A stretch of DNA of 64,000 nt from Halocaridina rubra (lineage: Eukaryota; Arthropoda; Malacostraca; Decapoda; Atyidae), in the NCBI GenBank assembly GCA_037179515.1, contig JAXCGZ010015136.1, positions 53,501 through 117,500 on the forward strand. The letters run 5' to 3'. The position numbers and the translations under genes were made by a program. Of this stretch, positions 24,854 to 35,763 are shown in pieces. Every line of letters starts with the position of its first letter. Position 1 is the stretch's first letter. The notes below the pieces were generated by a model, which was not told the origin of the DNA, did no database searches, and saw only the letters and a list, made by a program, of their open reading frames with translations.

Positions 24854-25411
24854 CTAGTTGTGCTGGAGGTACTCGTCTACAGTGGATACGCTTTTCTCGA
24901 GGTCGATCTCATCCTTAAACTGGGTCCTTACGTACGCAAGAACATCTGTAGGCAGGTCATTGGCAATTGAATCAAATTCCAAGAACAGATGCAACTTCTG
25001 TACAGGACACTTTGCAACTCGCAACCAATCATCCAAGAGGCAAGCCTTGCAGTTGCCAAAGGCACTACAGTTCTCCTCCTTTAATGGGAAAGCTGACACA
25101 AACCTAGCATGACACTCAGCTGGCGAAAAGCTCTGCAAGGCGTGGAGTGTGTCTTTAACTTTCTTGTAGTCTCTCAGTTGCCGCTGGTCAAGTTCATTGA
25201 CCTGGGTGATCAGATGGGGTGGCATGGAGGCAAGTAGCCAACAAGTTTTCTCAGCCTCTTTGCCATTATTAGCAGTGGCAAGACTCTCGAAAAAGCGAAT
25301 GTAAGCATCAAGCGGTTGCTTACCGTCATCCTCATATTTCTGTATTGGGGGGGGGCTCTCACGAGGCTGGTCCCCATATCCAAGTGAAGCACCACTATCT
25401 GGGGTTCCCAC
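24854..25411 (-). pseudogene. Gyp-A Gag capsid segment (SCAN-related), absent from Gyp-C and Gyp-F
   Basis: An unbroken 185-codon stretch follows a nonsense codon (CGA to TGA) just upstream. It has the look of a Ty3/Gypsy capsid: YEDDGKQPLDAYIRFFESLA, then CWLLASMPPHLITQV, then RDYKKVKDTLHAL. The second half has CHARFVSAFPL, then LDDWLRVAKC, and LFLEFDSIANDLPTDVLAYV followed by VDEYLQ. That second half resembles a SCAN domain, which is known to derive from the capsid of Gmr1-like Gypsy elements (Emerson and Thomas). Capsid proteins assemble the particle that packages retrotransposon RNA. The frame continues, with stops, into the NGKHK..SQNF segment shared with Gyp-F. Alternative: a lineage-specific insertion, judged less likely. 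Confidence 0.75.
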
Positions 25412-25785
25412 TCAAAGCAGAGCGAGCTCAAGTTCATATGTTCTCATATTGCTTGTGACTGCATCTGGTCATAATTGTATTTTGCTCGTGCCTGTGCCCT
25501 GTCATGCTCACGTTGAGCTTCCTTGCTTTCTTGTTTCTCTTGCAACTGCGTCCAGCCATGCTCATATTGAGCTTCCTAGCTTGCTTGTTTCGTTGGCACT
25601 TGCTCCTGCTCGGCTCGGCATTCAGCCATCTTATAATGAGGCAATTTGAGGAGCGTCGGTCCTTGGGAATAGCTGTGTTTCTCACCCAGAGCAATCATCT
25701 TGTTCAGGTAACTCTCCTCATCTAATGTTTTAATGGTTTCCTGTGACTGCCTGGTTTCAATGGCGAGTTCCAGAACAGTCAACAA
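25412..25785 (-). pseudogene. Gyp-A Gag N-terminal segment
   Basis: Corresponds to residues 1-95 of the Gyp-F polyprotein (ETIKTLDEESYLNKMIALGEK) and starts near 25785. The Gln/Ala-rich helix is present in several frames with stops. No 21 bp repeat expansion is seen here. Confidence 0.7.
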
Positions 25786-26851
25786 TGAAGTGCCAAAATA
25801 ATTAAACCAGACAAGGTTAAAAGAAAATCAATCCAAACACACACACGCACACAAAATTCTACAATAGTAAAAAAAATTGAAAGAACCACACAACACCAAG
25901 AAGAAAAAAAATTCAACCCCACAGTTCAAACATAAACAAAACAGTGATCCCAAAACCTCACTATGAAAGTGACAAAAAATACAATCAAGTGCAACAGCAG
26001 CAAAATGTTGCAAAACAGTGCATGAAACACTGGTAATACAGGATGACAATTGTGCCTGCCTAACGGCAATATGCGACAGTACCTGCAGTTATGGTGCAAA
26101 TGAAAGGAATGAGCAACAACGAATTTTATGGACAAGCACCCAGTGCAAGAGAATCCAAGCAAGTAAAGTATATCGGTCGTGCCTGCATATGAGCGCATCT
26201 GTGGCAGTGCCCACAGTTAAAATGTCGTAAGTAAAATTTTGGAGTGTTGCCAAAAGGGCACAGATCCTATACAAAATACACCAAAGATAAGCTAACAGCT
26301 TACAAGGCAGCCAAATTGCACATGCGTCTACTAATAATGGGAAAATTTATTTTTGAGTGATATCAAACACCTGAAGGGTTTAGCCTAGGCTCAACAAACG
26401 ACGCCAAAGTTTTTTTTCCAATGTATGAGGAGTCAATACTTGAATATAAAGCTCAATTATAAGCAATAAAGTAAGCAATGTACTTAATGTGCCTACTCCC
26501 AATTCCTAAATCCCAAGAAATATAAACAATTCCTAACAAAATATCACCCTTTAACGGATATATGAAACTCTAATGCTCTAAAAATCAATCTTATCATGCA
26601 AATAAATTAAATTTTAAATAAAACGTGTTCAATCATGTAAAATTTCTTAACTCTCTTACCACATAATCTCATGCAGATTTCCTGAAGTTTTGTTTACCAC
26701 ATAGTAAACAAAAAAATATTAGTTACTGTAATTAATTGTGAATATATTTTGTTTTTTCGATGCGCAACGTCTCTAGCGATAAAAAAATTTTGCGCAGCCT
26801 AAGATTCGTTCATTTCAATAATCCAAGCCAATAGTAATCGGGTTTCATGTG

Positions 26852-26893
<42 letters not shown>

Positions 26894-26937
26894 AAACTGG
26901 TCTGTCTGTCTGAGTCCCTGTTTGATCACCAATTTTA
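25786..26937 (-). other. Gyp-A 5' leader with PBS relic and A-tract
   Basis: Homologous to the Gyp-F leader 58217-59702. It has about one unit of the 137 bp repeat (~25985-26120), one unit of the ATGAGCGC/ACCCACA repeat near 26200, a poly(A) run at 26852-26890, and a decayed primer site near 26905-26930. No coding sequence seen. Confidence 0.7.
26852..26890 (+). repeat. Homopolymer A, 39 bp
   Basis: Uninterrupted A run in the Gyp-A leader, expanded from the short AATAAAAATAAATT tract of Gyp-F. Confidence 0.97.
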
Positions 26938-27018
26938 TTGTTGGGGGGAAGGATGTTGCTAAGTTTCTGTTTTACTAAGGAGACTCAAGGTACTGGACTC
27001 GGTTAAGAGATCACAAAC
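26938..27018 (-). repeat. Gyp-A 5' LTR remnant (last ~80 bp)
   Basis: TGTTGGGGGGAAGGATGTTG...ACTAAGGAGACTCAAGGTACT matches the inner end of the Gyp-F LTR (59703-59785). Homology stops after GATCACAAAC, where Gyp-B integrase begins. Confidence 0.75.
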
Positions 27019-27900
27019 ACAATTATACAGTTTCCTTTCAAATAGTTGTAATAAATGACGTTTCCAAATTAAATTACCATTAACATTCACACAAACTAAA
27101 TAATTTATTTTACCAAGAACCTTCACAACTTTTGCTTCAATCCACTCTGGGCCTCTACCAAAATTCTTTGCAAATACTACATTACCTACTTTAAATTTTA
27201 AATCATGACTATCAAATGTTTCTTGCTGCTTGGAAAAAACAATATCTAAGTAGCCCTTATATTTCCTGCCAAACATAAATTCTGCAGGATAGCAACCTGT
27301 AGATGACTATACTGCACGTTTATAAGAATACAAAAAAATTGAAATTCTAGTCTGAACAGATAGTTTACGATCCATTTTCTTAAAATTCTCCTTAAATATT
27401 CTTACAGCCCTTTCTGTTGTAAGGTGCAAGGTGCTCCAGAACAGTGAGTAATACCATTTTTCTTAAAGAAATCCTGAGTCTCTTTGGATGTAAAACAAGT
27501 AGCATTGTCTGGCACAATGGAATCTGGAATGCTGTAATTTGCAAAAGAGGTTCTTAAACATTGTATAGTACCCTCTGATGTAATATTCTTACATGGAAAT
27601 GCATCAATAAATTTAGAAGCATCAATGATGATAAAAAAATTGCTAATTATCAATAGGTCCACAGTAGTCGACATGCAAACGTAACCAAGGTATATCCACA
27701 GTAGGTTTAGGATTAGTAACACAAAGTGCACAATTTGATGTCACTTGAGTAATATCTTGGTCCATACTGGGCCAATATACAAAAGACCTTGCTTCCGCTT
27801 TCATGGCAACAATTCCCTTGTGACCATCATGAAGTAACATCTTAAAAAAAAGAATGATCCTGCTTAATTCTAAAAAAATGTAATATAACATCTTCCACAT
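27019..27900 (-). pseudogene. Gyp-B integrase, fragmented
   Basis: Pieces in different frames: the zinc-binding end CALCVTNPKPTVDIPW and the first catalytic region HVDYCGPID at 27643-27900, the second aspartate region IVPDNATCFTSKETQDFF at 27402-27731, and the C-terminal segment FKVGNVVFAKNFGRGPEWI to WKRHLLQLF at 27019-27276. Integrase would insert the cDNA. Frameshifts near 27660, 27400 and 27300 make it non-functional. Confidence 0.8.
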
Positions 27901-28800
27901 ATTTTACATTGGAATTTTTTTTTCATAAATTCACTTACTCTCCGCAGCAATGTGTCCTTCTCTGTACATTCTCTTACAACTTCAAAGTCCAAAGAACCAT
28001 TATCCAAAATATTTATCAAATTTACAAATTCACCTGGTACATGGAAATCTTTATCTTCCCAATATAAAGGTAACCTACTTAGAGCATCAGCAATAATATT
28101 ATCTTCACCCTTTATGTGATCTATCTTAAATTTAAATGCTAAGAGAAATATTGCCCATCTTTGAATTCTGGCATTTGATAAATGTGGAATAATTTTACTA
28201 GGGTTGAAAAGATGAACTAAAGGTTTATGACTTGTTTTTATATCAAACTCTTTACCCAAAAGAAAATCAGAACATTTTTTAATACCAAAAACTATTGACA
28301 GAGCTTCTTTATCAATCTGTGAATAATTGCATTCGGCTTTTGACAATGTTTTACTTTTAAATGCAATAGTAGAAATTTTACCCTGAAATTCTTGTTTGAG
28401 AACTGCTCCTACTCCCATAGGACTTGCATCCACTTCTAATATCAAGATAGCTTTATGATAAAAATTATCTAGAATATTAGCATTTGCAAGAGCTTCTTTG
28501 ATATCATTAAAAGCCTTTTCATGTACAGCTGATCGATTAAACTTAAAATTTTTCTGTGTCAAATTATACAATGGGCATAAAATAGTACTAAATTGAGGAA
28601 CAAATCTATTATAAAAAGTACATAATCCCAAAAACAATTTTAGTGAATGAACAGAATTTGGAATCGGAGCTTCCAAAATTGCTTCCATTTTCTTGGCATC
28701 AGGTTTGATACCATTCCTACTCAGTATGTATCCTAGGTATAGTACTTCTTTACCACTAATAATGCATTTTTCTTTATTTAGTTTTACATTTCTGTTTTGT
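27870..28800 (-). pseudogene. Gyp-B RT thumb, RNase H and integrase N-terminus
   Basis: The open frame 28688-27870 reads LFLGLCTFYNRFVP, then EVDASPMGVGAVLKQ (RNase H first aspartate), SQIDKEALSIVFGIKK, TSHKPLVHLF (usual TDHKPL, so the D is lost), and GEDNIIADALSRLP. It joins RT through LYLGYILSRNGIKPDAKK at 28690-28760. The order RT-RNase H-IN is the standard Gypsy order, unlike Gyp-A, -C and -F. Confidence 0.85.
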
Positions 28801-28804
28801 AAAA

Positions 28805-29350
28805 CTAATAAAACTTTACATAGCCTTGGTCATGTTTTTTCTGAGTTGAACCAAGAACAATAATATCATATAAAAATACCTGGACTTCATCAATATTTGT
28901 CATTAATTCAGTAATAATTCTCTGAAAAATGCCAGGTGCCGATGACAAACCAAAAGGTAATCTATGAAATTTATACAAACCCAAATGTGTATTCATTACA
29001 AGGTACTGTTGGGAATCCTCACTTACAGCTAATTGTAAATATTCATTTTTCAAGTCTAATTTAGTTATATACTGACAAGAACCTAAATTAGCTATACTAT
29101 CCTCTAATTTTGGTAATAGGATAGTATTAACACAAGTCTGAGTATTGACATATTCAAAATCTACACAAATTCTTATTTCACCATTAAATTTCATTACAGG
29201 TACAATTGGACTTGACCAATCACCAACATGCTCAACCATACTAATTATTTTGTCATTTTCCAAATCTTGCAATGCTTTCTCAGTTTTACACATATAGTGG
29301 TGAAGCACAGGACGAGCTTTAATGTACTTAGGCACTGCATTTTCTATCAA
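28805..29350 (-). pseudogene. Gyp-B reverse transcriptase core
   Basis: A 181-codon open stretch: KARPVLHHYMCKTEKALQDL, WSSPIVPVMKFNGEIRICVD, ITKLDLKNEYLQL (motif A aspartate present), LPFGLSSAPGIFQ and VFLYDIIVLGS. The last is motif C, normally Y/F-x-DD; here the first aspartate is Tyr, so catalysis would be lost. It breaks into another frame after KKHDQG. Confidence 0.88.
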
Positions 29351-29505
29351 GCATAACTGACACTCATAATTTGTTATTGGGAATTTTTATCCACACTATA
29401 ATTATGAGACAGTTAAATAATCTGTAGCAGAATTATTATTTACAGTAGAAATACGCCCTTCCTGTTTACTCTCATGTAGAGCATCAATTTGTACACACTT
29501 ATAAT

Positions 29506-29691
29506 TCAGTTTTTCAATAAAGATCTACCTGCCTGATTTATATTATTATCAACTACATAAAATACTTGTCCTTTAACAAATTTACCATTGAAAGCAACAT
29601 CACATTTAATTTCTCCATAAACTTTCATTCCTAATTTATCATAATTTGCTAACTGCTCTCTGGTTGGCAAGGGAGACAACTGTAATTCTAC
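29506..29691 (-). pseudogene. Gyp-B protease, C-terminal part
   Basis: Reads ELQLSPLPTREQLANYDKLG, VYGEIKCDVAFNGK, FYVVD and GRSLLKN, the flap and C-terminal parts of a retroviral-type aspartic protease. It is continuous with 31386-31251 once LINE-B copy 1 is removed. The linker 29351-29505 to RT carries stops. Confidence 0.75.
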
Positions 29692-29697
29692 CATGCT

Positions 29698-31244
29698 GTA
29701 GTTCAACCTGTTCCAAAGGAGGGTGACCACTCTAATCCTTCAAACTACCGACCTATTGCCCTAACCTCCTCTATTGCTAAAGTTTTCGAAACTTTGCTCA
29801 ATGCTCACTTCTTGAAATGCCTTGCTTCTAACTCACTTATCTCCGATCACCAGTACGGCTTCCGCAAGGCAAGATCCACTGGTGATCTCCTGTAAAATCT
29901 TACTCATGTATGATCATCTTCTCTGAGGAACTATGGGGAATCCTTTGTCATTGCCCTATATATCGCTAAGGCTTTTGACAGAGTCTGGCACAAGGCTCTG
30001 TTGGTCAAACTCCCTGCCTATGGCTTTACTCCTTTTTTCTGTTCTCTGATTTCCAGTTTTCTTACCGACCGTTTTATATCTGTAGTTATTGATGGCGCGA
30101 CATCTAGCCCTTTCCCTGTTACCAGTGGTGTTCCACAGGGCTCTGTTCTTTCACCTACTCTCTTCCTTCTCTTCATCAATGATCTTCTACAATCCCCATC
30201 TTCCTCTCTTCTTCATGCCTTTGCTGATGATTCTACCCTTCACATTTCCTCTGCCTTTTCTTCACAACCTTAATCTGCTACTCGTAATCAGTCTTGTATC
30301 ACTCTTTCTTCTACTCTCAACTCTGATTTGCAGAGTGTCTGAGTAGGACACTAAAAATTTAGTTAAATTCAATACCTCCAAGACACAGTTTCTGGCTATC
30401 TCTTTGTCTTCTTCTCCTCCTGATAACCCTATTGTCTTCGAAACTAATGAAATTTACCCTCTTAATTCTATCAACATACTAGGAATCCATATAGCCTCTA
30501 ACTTGTCTTGGAGGAATCACATAATCCAAATTTCTAAATCTTCATCCAAAACACTGGAGGTATTGTTTCGTTTTCGTCATTACTTTTCCTCTTTACAGTT
30601 ACTTAAAATTTATAAAGGTCTTATCTGTCCTTGCTTAGAATACTGCTCACACATCTGGGGTGCTTCTTATACTTATCTCCTTGATAGGGTTGAATCTAAG
30701 GCAGTCAGACTCATTAATGATCCTTCTCTTACTTCTAATCTGGCTTCTCTCTCTCTTCGCCGGAAGGCATCTTCCCTTTCTCTTTTCTATCGCTACTACT
30801 TCCATCACTGTTCTGATGAGTTGGCGAGTTGGTTCCCTCCCCCTTTGCCGAGGCCGCATAACACTCGCCAAGTGGCTTCATCTCACAGGTACTGTGTGGA
30901 GATTTGTAGCTCGTGGATTGGTCGGTGCAGCGACTGCTTCTTCCCATCTACCTCCAGACTCTGGAACTCTCTTCCTCCTTCTGTCTTTCCTAATTCTTGT
31001 GACCTTTCATCCTTCAAAAAGCAGATCTATCGCCATCTCAGGGCCTAGTCGTCCATATCTCTGGGTCCTTGGTATTTCGACTGCTTTTTCTGTCTGTCAT
31101 TTTCCTTTGTGTGACATTACCTCATCTCTGCCTTGTCTTTAGCCTTTTTCTTTTCCTTCGTCTTGGTGTTTTCTCGTGCCTGGGCCTTTTGATGAGGGCA
31201 GTATCTTCCTGTCCTGGTGTCACACTCATGAAAATAAAACCCAT
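29698..31244 (+). mobile_element. LINE-B copy 1: 5'-truncated, inserted in Gyp-B protease
   Basis: Flanked by CATGCT (29692-29697 and 31245-31250). Carries the RT from QPVPK to the end: [29 protein letters not shown] and [10 protein letters not shown] are legible, then the C-terminal SRLWNSLPPSVFP block at ~30950. Frames 30001-30273 and 30404-31048 are separated by stops and a frameshift near 30270-30350. The 3' end reads GGTGTCACAC, then a short A-rich tail. Corresponds to 33285 onward in LINE-B copy 2. The clade was not determined. Confidence 0.87.
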
Positions 31245-31250
31245 CATGCT

Positions 31251-31386
31251 TAGAAATAGTGGATGCCCCACTACCTGTAACTTGCTCAAATATAATAGGA
31301 ACATCATTTAATATCATGGATTCATGAGTTGGTTTTTCATAATCATCCACTGACTCCACAGAATTTTCATTTTCTTCAAAAAGTTT
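31251..31386 (-). pseudogene. Gyp-B protease, N-terminal part
   Basis: Reads LKLFEENENSVESVDDYEK, then VTGSGASTISKH. The last matches the active-site loop of Gypsy proteases (D-S/T-G-x-G/S) with the catalytic Asp replaced by Thr if aligned as VDSGSGAS. Lies between the two LINE-B copies. Confidence 0.65.
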
Positions 31387-31658
31387 AAGTAGGTTGGCCA
31401 TGGCACCAGCCGCCCGTTGAAAGACTACGACTGAAGGTATTAGGATGCTACTAGGACTGGTCCAGATAGTTCCAGGTTGAGTCTTCCTTCAGGACGGTTC
31501 TTTCCTCATGCCTACATCTACACTGAATATTCTGGCATATTCATTACACATCTCTTGCTATTCCATTACATTTGACAAGTCACAACATTCTGCACATCTG
31601 TCTCTTTTACTTTCCTTTTCCTCACATTTTGTTATAATTTATGGAAGTTTCACAACTA

Positions 31659-33649
31659 ATGGCCCCCAGTACCCGGCATAGTGGGGTGCAAAGAATCTCC
31701 GGGGATCGCGTTGACTCCACCATTGGCTTCAGGGCAGACACGCCTGGTGGTAGTAATGGTTCTGCTCTTAACTTTGCACCTCCCAATAGATCTGCTTCTT
31801 TCACTCTTCACTATTCAAACATTCGTGGGCTGAACTCTAATCTTTCGTCTGTGGAACAGCACTTGGGCACTTTCCTCCCTAACCTCCTCCTCCTATCTGA
31901 AACCCAGTTGTCTATACATGCTTCCACTGACCCATTCCAAATCTCCCACTATAATCTGTATACTCGTTTTCGTTCCAAAGGTGGGGTCTGTGCATACTGC
32001 AACATTAAGACTTCTACTGTGAGGCTCATGGACCTTGAATCTCCTGACTTGGATGTTCTCTGGTTAAAAGTCTATCTCTCCACTACCACTATCATCCTTT
32101 GCTTCTGCTACTGTTCTCCAAACTCCACCGAGTTTGTCTTTCTTTGAATATCTCTCCTCATGCCATGAGTCCTTGCTATCTTCTCACCCACATGCTGAAG
32201 TTCTCTACATTGGAGACTTCAATGTACACCACAGTGAGTGGCTTCATTCTTCTCACACTGATGTGGGAGGAAGCGAGGCTCTTGCTTTCTCTATTACTCA
32301 CAATCTGGATCAAATTATCAAACATCCTACTCGCGTTCCTGATCATCACAAACATGCTGCAAACACTCTTGACCTATTTTTTACTTCTAACCCCTCAAAC
32401 TACTCTTGTTCTGTGCTTTCCCCTCTTGGTAAATCTGACAACTCTATGATCTCTGTCTCTTCCATTTTCGCTCCCCCACCACCAATCCCTCCTACTCAGC
32501 GCCGCCTTTGGCACTTCGAGCGAACCCAACATGAAAATTTGCGTAACTTTCTCTTTGACTTCCCATGGGATGACTACTGCTTTCGGTCTCGCAACCCTGA
32601 TTTTCAGGTAGCTCTAAAAGTTGCCGAGATCATGACCGCGGGAATGGAGGCGTACATCCCCTCTTCTACCAAAACTTTCTCTCCCCCTAAACCTTGGTTT
32701 GACCATGCCTGCTCCAAGGCTATCCAGGCTAGGAATCAGGCTCACCGATCTTACCAAGCCTCTCCTTCCATTTTAACTCGCTCTGCTTTTATTGTAGCTA
32801 GGAATCGCTGTACAGCTCAGATTCGAAGGTCTAAGGCTTCCTTTATAAGAAGGAAAGTTGATGACCTTAACTCCTCTCCCACTGACAAATGCTTCTGGTC
32901 CTTAGCCAAAAACCTCTCCAAAAACTTCTGTAACTCAAGCTTTCCCCCTCTCATTCGTTCTGATGGTTCTATAGCTTGCTCTCTCACTGACAAAGCCGCT
33001 CTCTTTGGCTCTCATTTTTCTGCCAACTCTTCTATCAACTATTCCAGCGCACCTGTTCTTCAGTCTTTTCCCCTCCTTAACCCTATGCCCTCCCTTATCC
33101 TTTCTTCACGCAAAGCTCATAAGGTTCTTCGCTCGCTAGAGACGAACAAGGCATCTGGTCCCGATGGTATCCCTGCAAGGTTCCTTAAGGAGTTTGCAGA
33201 TGAACTGGCTCCCGTGCTTTGCCGTCTTTTTCACCTCATTCTGTCAACCAGTATCTATCCTTCATCTTGGAAGCATGCTCTAGTTCAACCTGTTCCTAAG
33301 AAGGGTGACCGCTCTATTCCTTCTAACTACTGACCTATTGTTCTAACCTCCTCTATTGCTAAAGTTTTCGAAACTTTGCTCAATGCTCACTTCTTGAAAT
33401 GCCTTGATTCTAACTCACTTATCTCCGATCACCAGTACGGCTTCCACAAGGCAAGATCCACTGGTGATCTCCTGTCCTATCTTACTCATGTATGGTCATC
33501 TTCTCTGAGGAACTATGGGGAATCCTTTGTCGTCGCCCTTGATATTTCTAAGGCTTTTGACAGAGTCTGGCACAAGGCTCTGTTGGCCAAGCTCCCTGCC
33601 TATGGCTTTACCCCTTCTTTCTGTTCTCTGATTTCCACAGTTTTCTTAC
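31659..33649 (+). pseudogene. LINE-B endonuclease and RT N-terminal half
   Basis: Starts around MAPSTRHSG at 31659. Endonuclease: FTLHYSNIRGLNSNL, LLLSETQLS, GGVCAYCN, CYCSPNSTEF, then a frameshift near 32130, YIGDFNVHHSEW, and TLDLFFTSN. The terminal motif reads GKSDN, where APE endonucleases have SDH, so the catalytic His is replaced. RT: NKASGPDGIPARFLKEF, PVPKKGDRSIPSNY, a TGA at 33331-33333, QYGFHKARSTGDLLSYL, and [15 protein letters not shown]. The frame is cut at 33649 by Gyp-C. Non-functional. Confidence 0.87.
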
Positions 33650-35741
33650 TGTGACAGTGTTTCGATCCAAGTCACCAGAGGCTGTTAGATGCCTTATTAG
33701 TAATTTAGTAACTTAACTGTCATTTTTCTAATAAAAAAAAATAATTCCCACTTCTTGACTTTTGCAGATTATGACTATTTGCAATTTATATTTTAGCTTA
33801 TAGCTAATTTAAAATATACCTTATTTACTCTTCTTGTACATGTAGAAGCATAGTCCCGATATAAATGCTGCTCCTACTTTTTCACCTATTCAGTGAACTC
33901 ACCAGATAAGTTTTGTTTACAATTTTCTTATTATAAAAATTGTTCTTGCTGATAATTTTGTTATAAATTTGACCTTGCTGTTATGTCATTAGCCTGTCTA
34001 GATATATATCAGTAGCTTCTTTATTGAGTACTTAAATTCCGTCTCCTATGAGCAAAGTACGTTCTAGAGATTGTTTACCAGTAACCTAACTTTCCATTAT
34101 AATTCTCGTTTTATTTTATTTGCTTCCACTTTTTGCACCTAAAATACTGTCTCTCCCTTGCATCTCTGCTATAATTGCCTGCCAGGGAACACCACTAAAG
34201 TAGTCCTTAAATGATATCAGAGCCAGTTACTGCTCTAGAAATATATCCTGCGGATGACGTCACCAGGAGGGACAATGAAGCGTCCTCATTTGGCGCCCAA
34301 ACATCCAAGAGGCAACATCTCGCCTGAGCAGTCTAAGTTTATTTCAAACCTTATTTACGTGGCATCTTCACAGGAATTCATCTGGCACAAGAAGGTGAGG
34401 GATAGTGTATGGTAAAGCTCGTGGGTCAAGCAAATTGGTTTTTCGAGAATTAGTTACATTTGTTACTGGCTTAGTCTTACGAATTTTTTCTCAGATTCCA
34501 TTCCCATACAAACGAAATTTAGTAGATTACCTAACTGGAATCTCACTTGCCAGAGTTAATTCCTTAATCTGGAAATTACAGCTGATATACACTGCTAAGA
34601 AGTTTCTTTTCATTGAATGTGATAAACAAAAATCTCATCCTCTGAAGACTGGTTATGAGCCCATAAAAATCTATCCCTTCTAATAAATTCTAATTTCATT
34701 TCACCTCTTTCTATCATCGTAAATAAAGTGTTTTACGTCAAAAACTCGTGAATAAAGCTATTTGCTATATAAATTGCAAATAATTAATCATTGAGCTAAA
34801 GTGTTTTATGCTATAAACTGCAAATAATTAAAAGGTAATTTTACCCTGTTGGCTTTGCAGATACTTCCTTTTAACCACAATTTAATGAATGCATACTGTA
34901 TTTACCTTGCTGATTCTTCATATGTTGGGGATAAAGTGTTTTGAGTTATAAGTTGCAAATACTTCAAAAGGTGGTTTTGCACCCTCTTTTTCATTGCAAT
35001 CAGTTGTTGATAACCAAAAGTGAATGAATACTGTATTTATCTCGTAGATTCTTCCTTTATCCTAAATAGAGTGTTTTACCATATTAATTGCAAATCATTA
35101 ATAAGCATTGCAACATTTGTGGTTGCCCACAAATTAAGGAATACATGCAGTACTGTATTTGTCTTGCTTATTTTTCATTTATTTTGAATAAATTGCTTTC
35201 CTTTAATACCAGCAAAGAATTAATGGTTTTGTATGCTATTATGGTAGCATAAATATTTCTGTTTAGCTGTGAATGACCAATATATTTTCATCCAGTAGAA
35301 TAATATTGGAAACTCATTATATGTGTGTTCATGCTTTCAGTTACCCATTATTAACAGTGTGTCGTTTCTGTTTCTGCAATTGCAGTGTCCTCTATTCTAC
35401 TCTGCCTGTGTGACAGAGGTAATCGTCGAGTTGAGGCCAAAGTCTTGGCATACGTCCGTGGTACCGGGAAACAAAATCGTGCTCACCACCTTCGGGATTC
35501 GAGGCAGCATTTCATAAAATTTAATTTAAAAAATTTAATTCAATTCTTTTAATGTCATTGCATTTCCAAAATTAAAAGAAAGTTGAATTCTGAGTTTCAT
35601 TTAACCGAGTCCTGATATAACGTGTGGGGTGTTCAAGTGCAAATATCTGTCCTGTCTGTTTGTGAGCTCTTAACCGAGCTCAGCACTTTGAGTCTCCTTA
35701 GTAAAACAGAATCTTATCAACACTCTACCATTCCCCCCACA
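33650..35741 (+). repeat. Gyp-C 5' LTR (~2.09 kb)
   Basis: Begins TGTGACAGTG and ends CCATTCCCCCCACA; matches 41714-43809 throughout. Includes AATAAAGTG/AATAAAGCT motifs (~34720-34760) that could serve polyadenylation. No protein-coding gene; short open frames are shared by both LTRs and have no domain. Confidence 0.9.
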
Positions 35742-35745
35742 AGAT

Positions 35746-35763
35746 TGGCGCCCGAACAGAGAC
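35746..35763 (+). other. Gyp-C primer-binding site (tRNA-Lys type)
   Basis: TGGCGCCCGAACAGAGAC starts four bases after the LTR. It matches the tRNA-Lys primer site of lentiviral type at all but one base. Confidence 0.85.

Larger units (their letters stand above)
22225..27018 (-). mobile_element. Gyp-A: old Gmr1-like Gypsy copy, truncated at both ends
   Basis: Reading the minus strand from 27018: an ~80 bp LTR remnant, a PBS relic, a leader with homopolymer A, then Gag, protease and integrase, stopping at 22224 in the linker before RT. Homology to Gyp-F covers 55590-59780. There are many stops and frameshifts, so it is dead. It is the only one of the three related copies with a Gag capsid segment (24854-25411). 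The right end is fused to Gyp-B at ~27018 and the left end to LARD-2 at ~22224. Confidence 0.85.

Noticed and set aside
23720..24970. Plus-strand frames up to 243 codons in Gyp-A
   Set aside because: Antisense to the decayed Gag-protease region; no domain.
30660..31142. 160-codon frame overlapping LINE-B copy 1
   Set aside because: Alternative frame of the RT C-terminal region.
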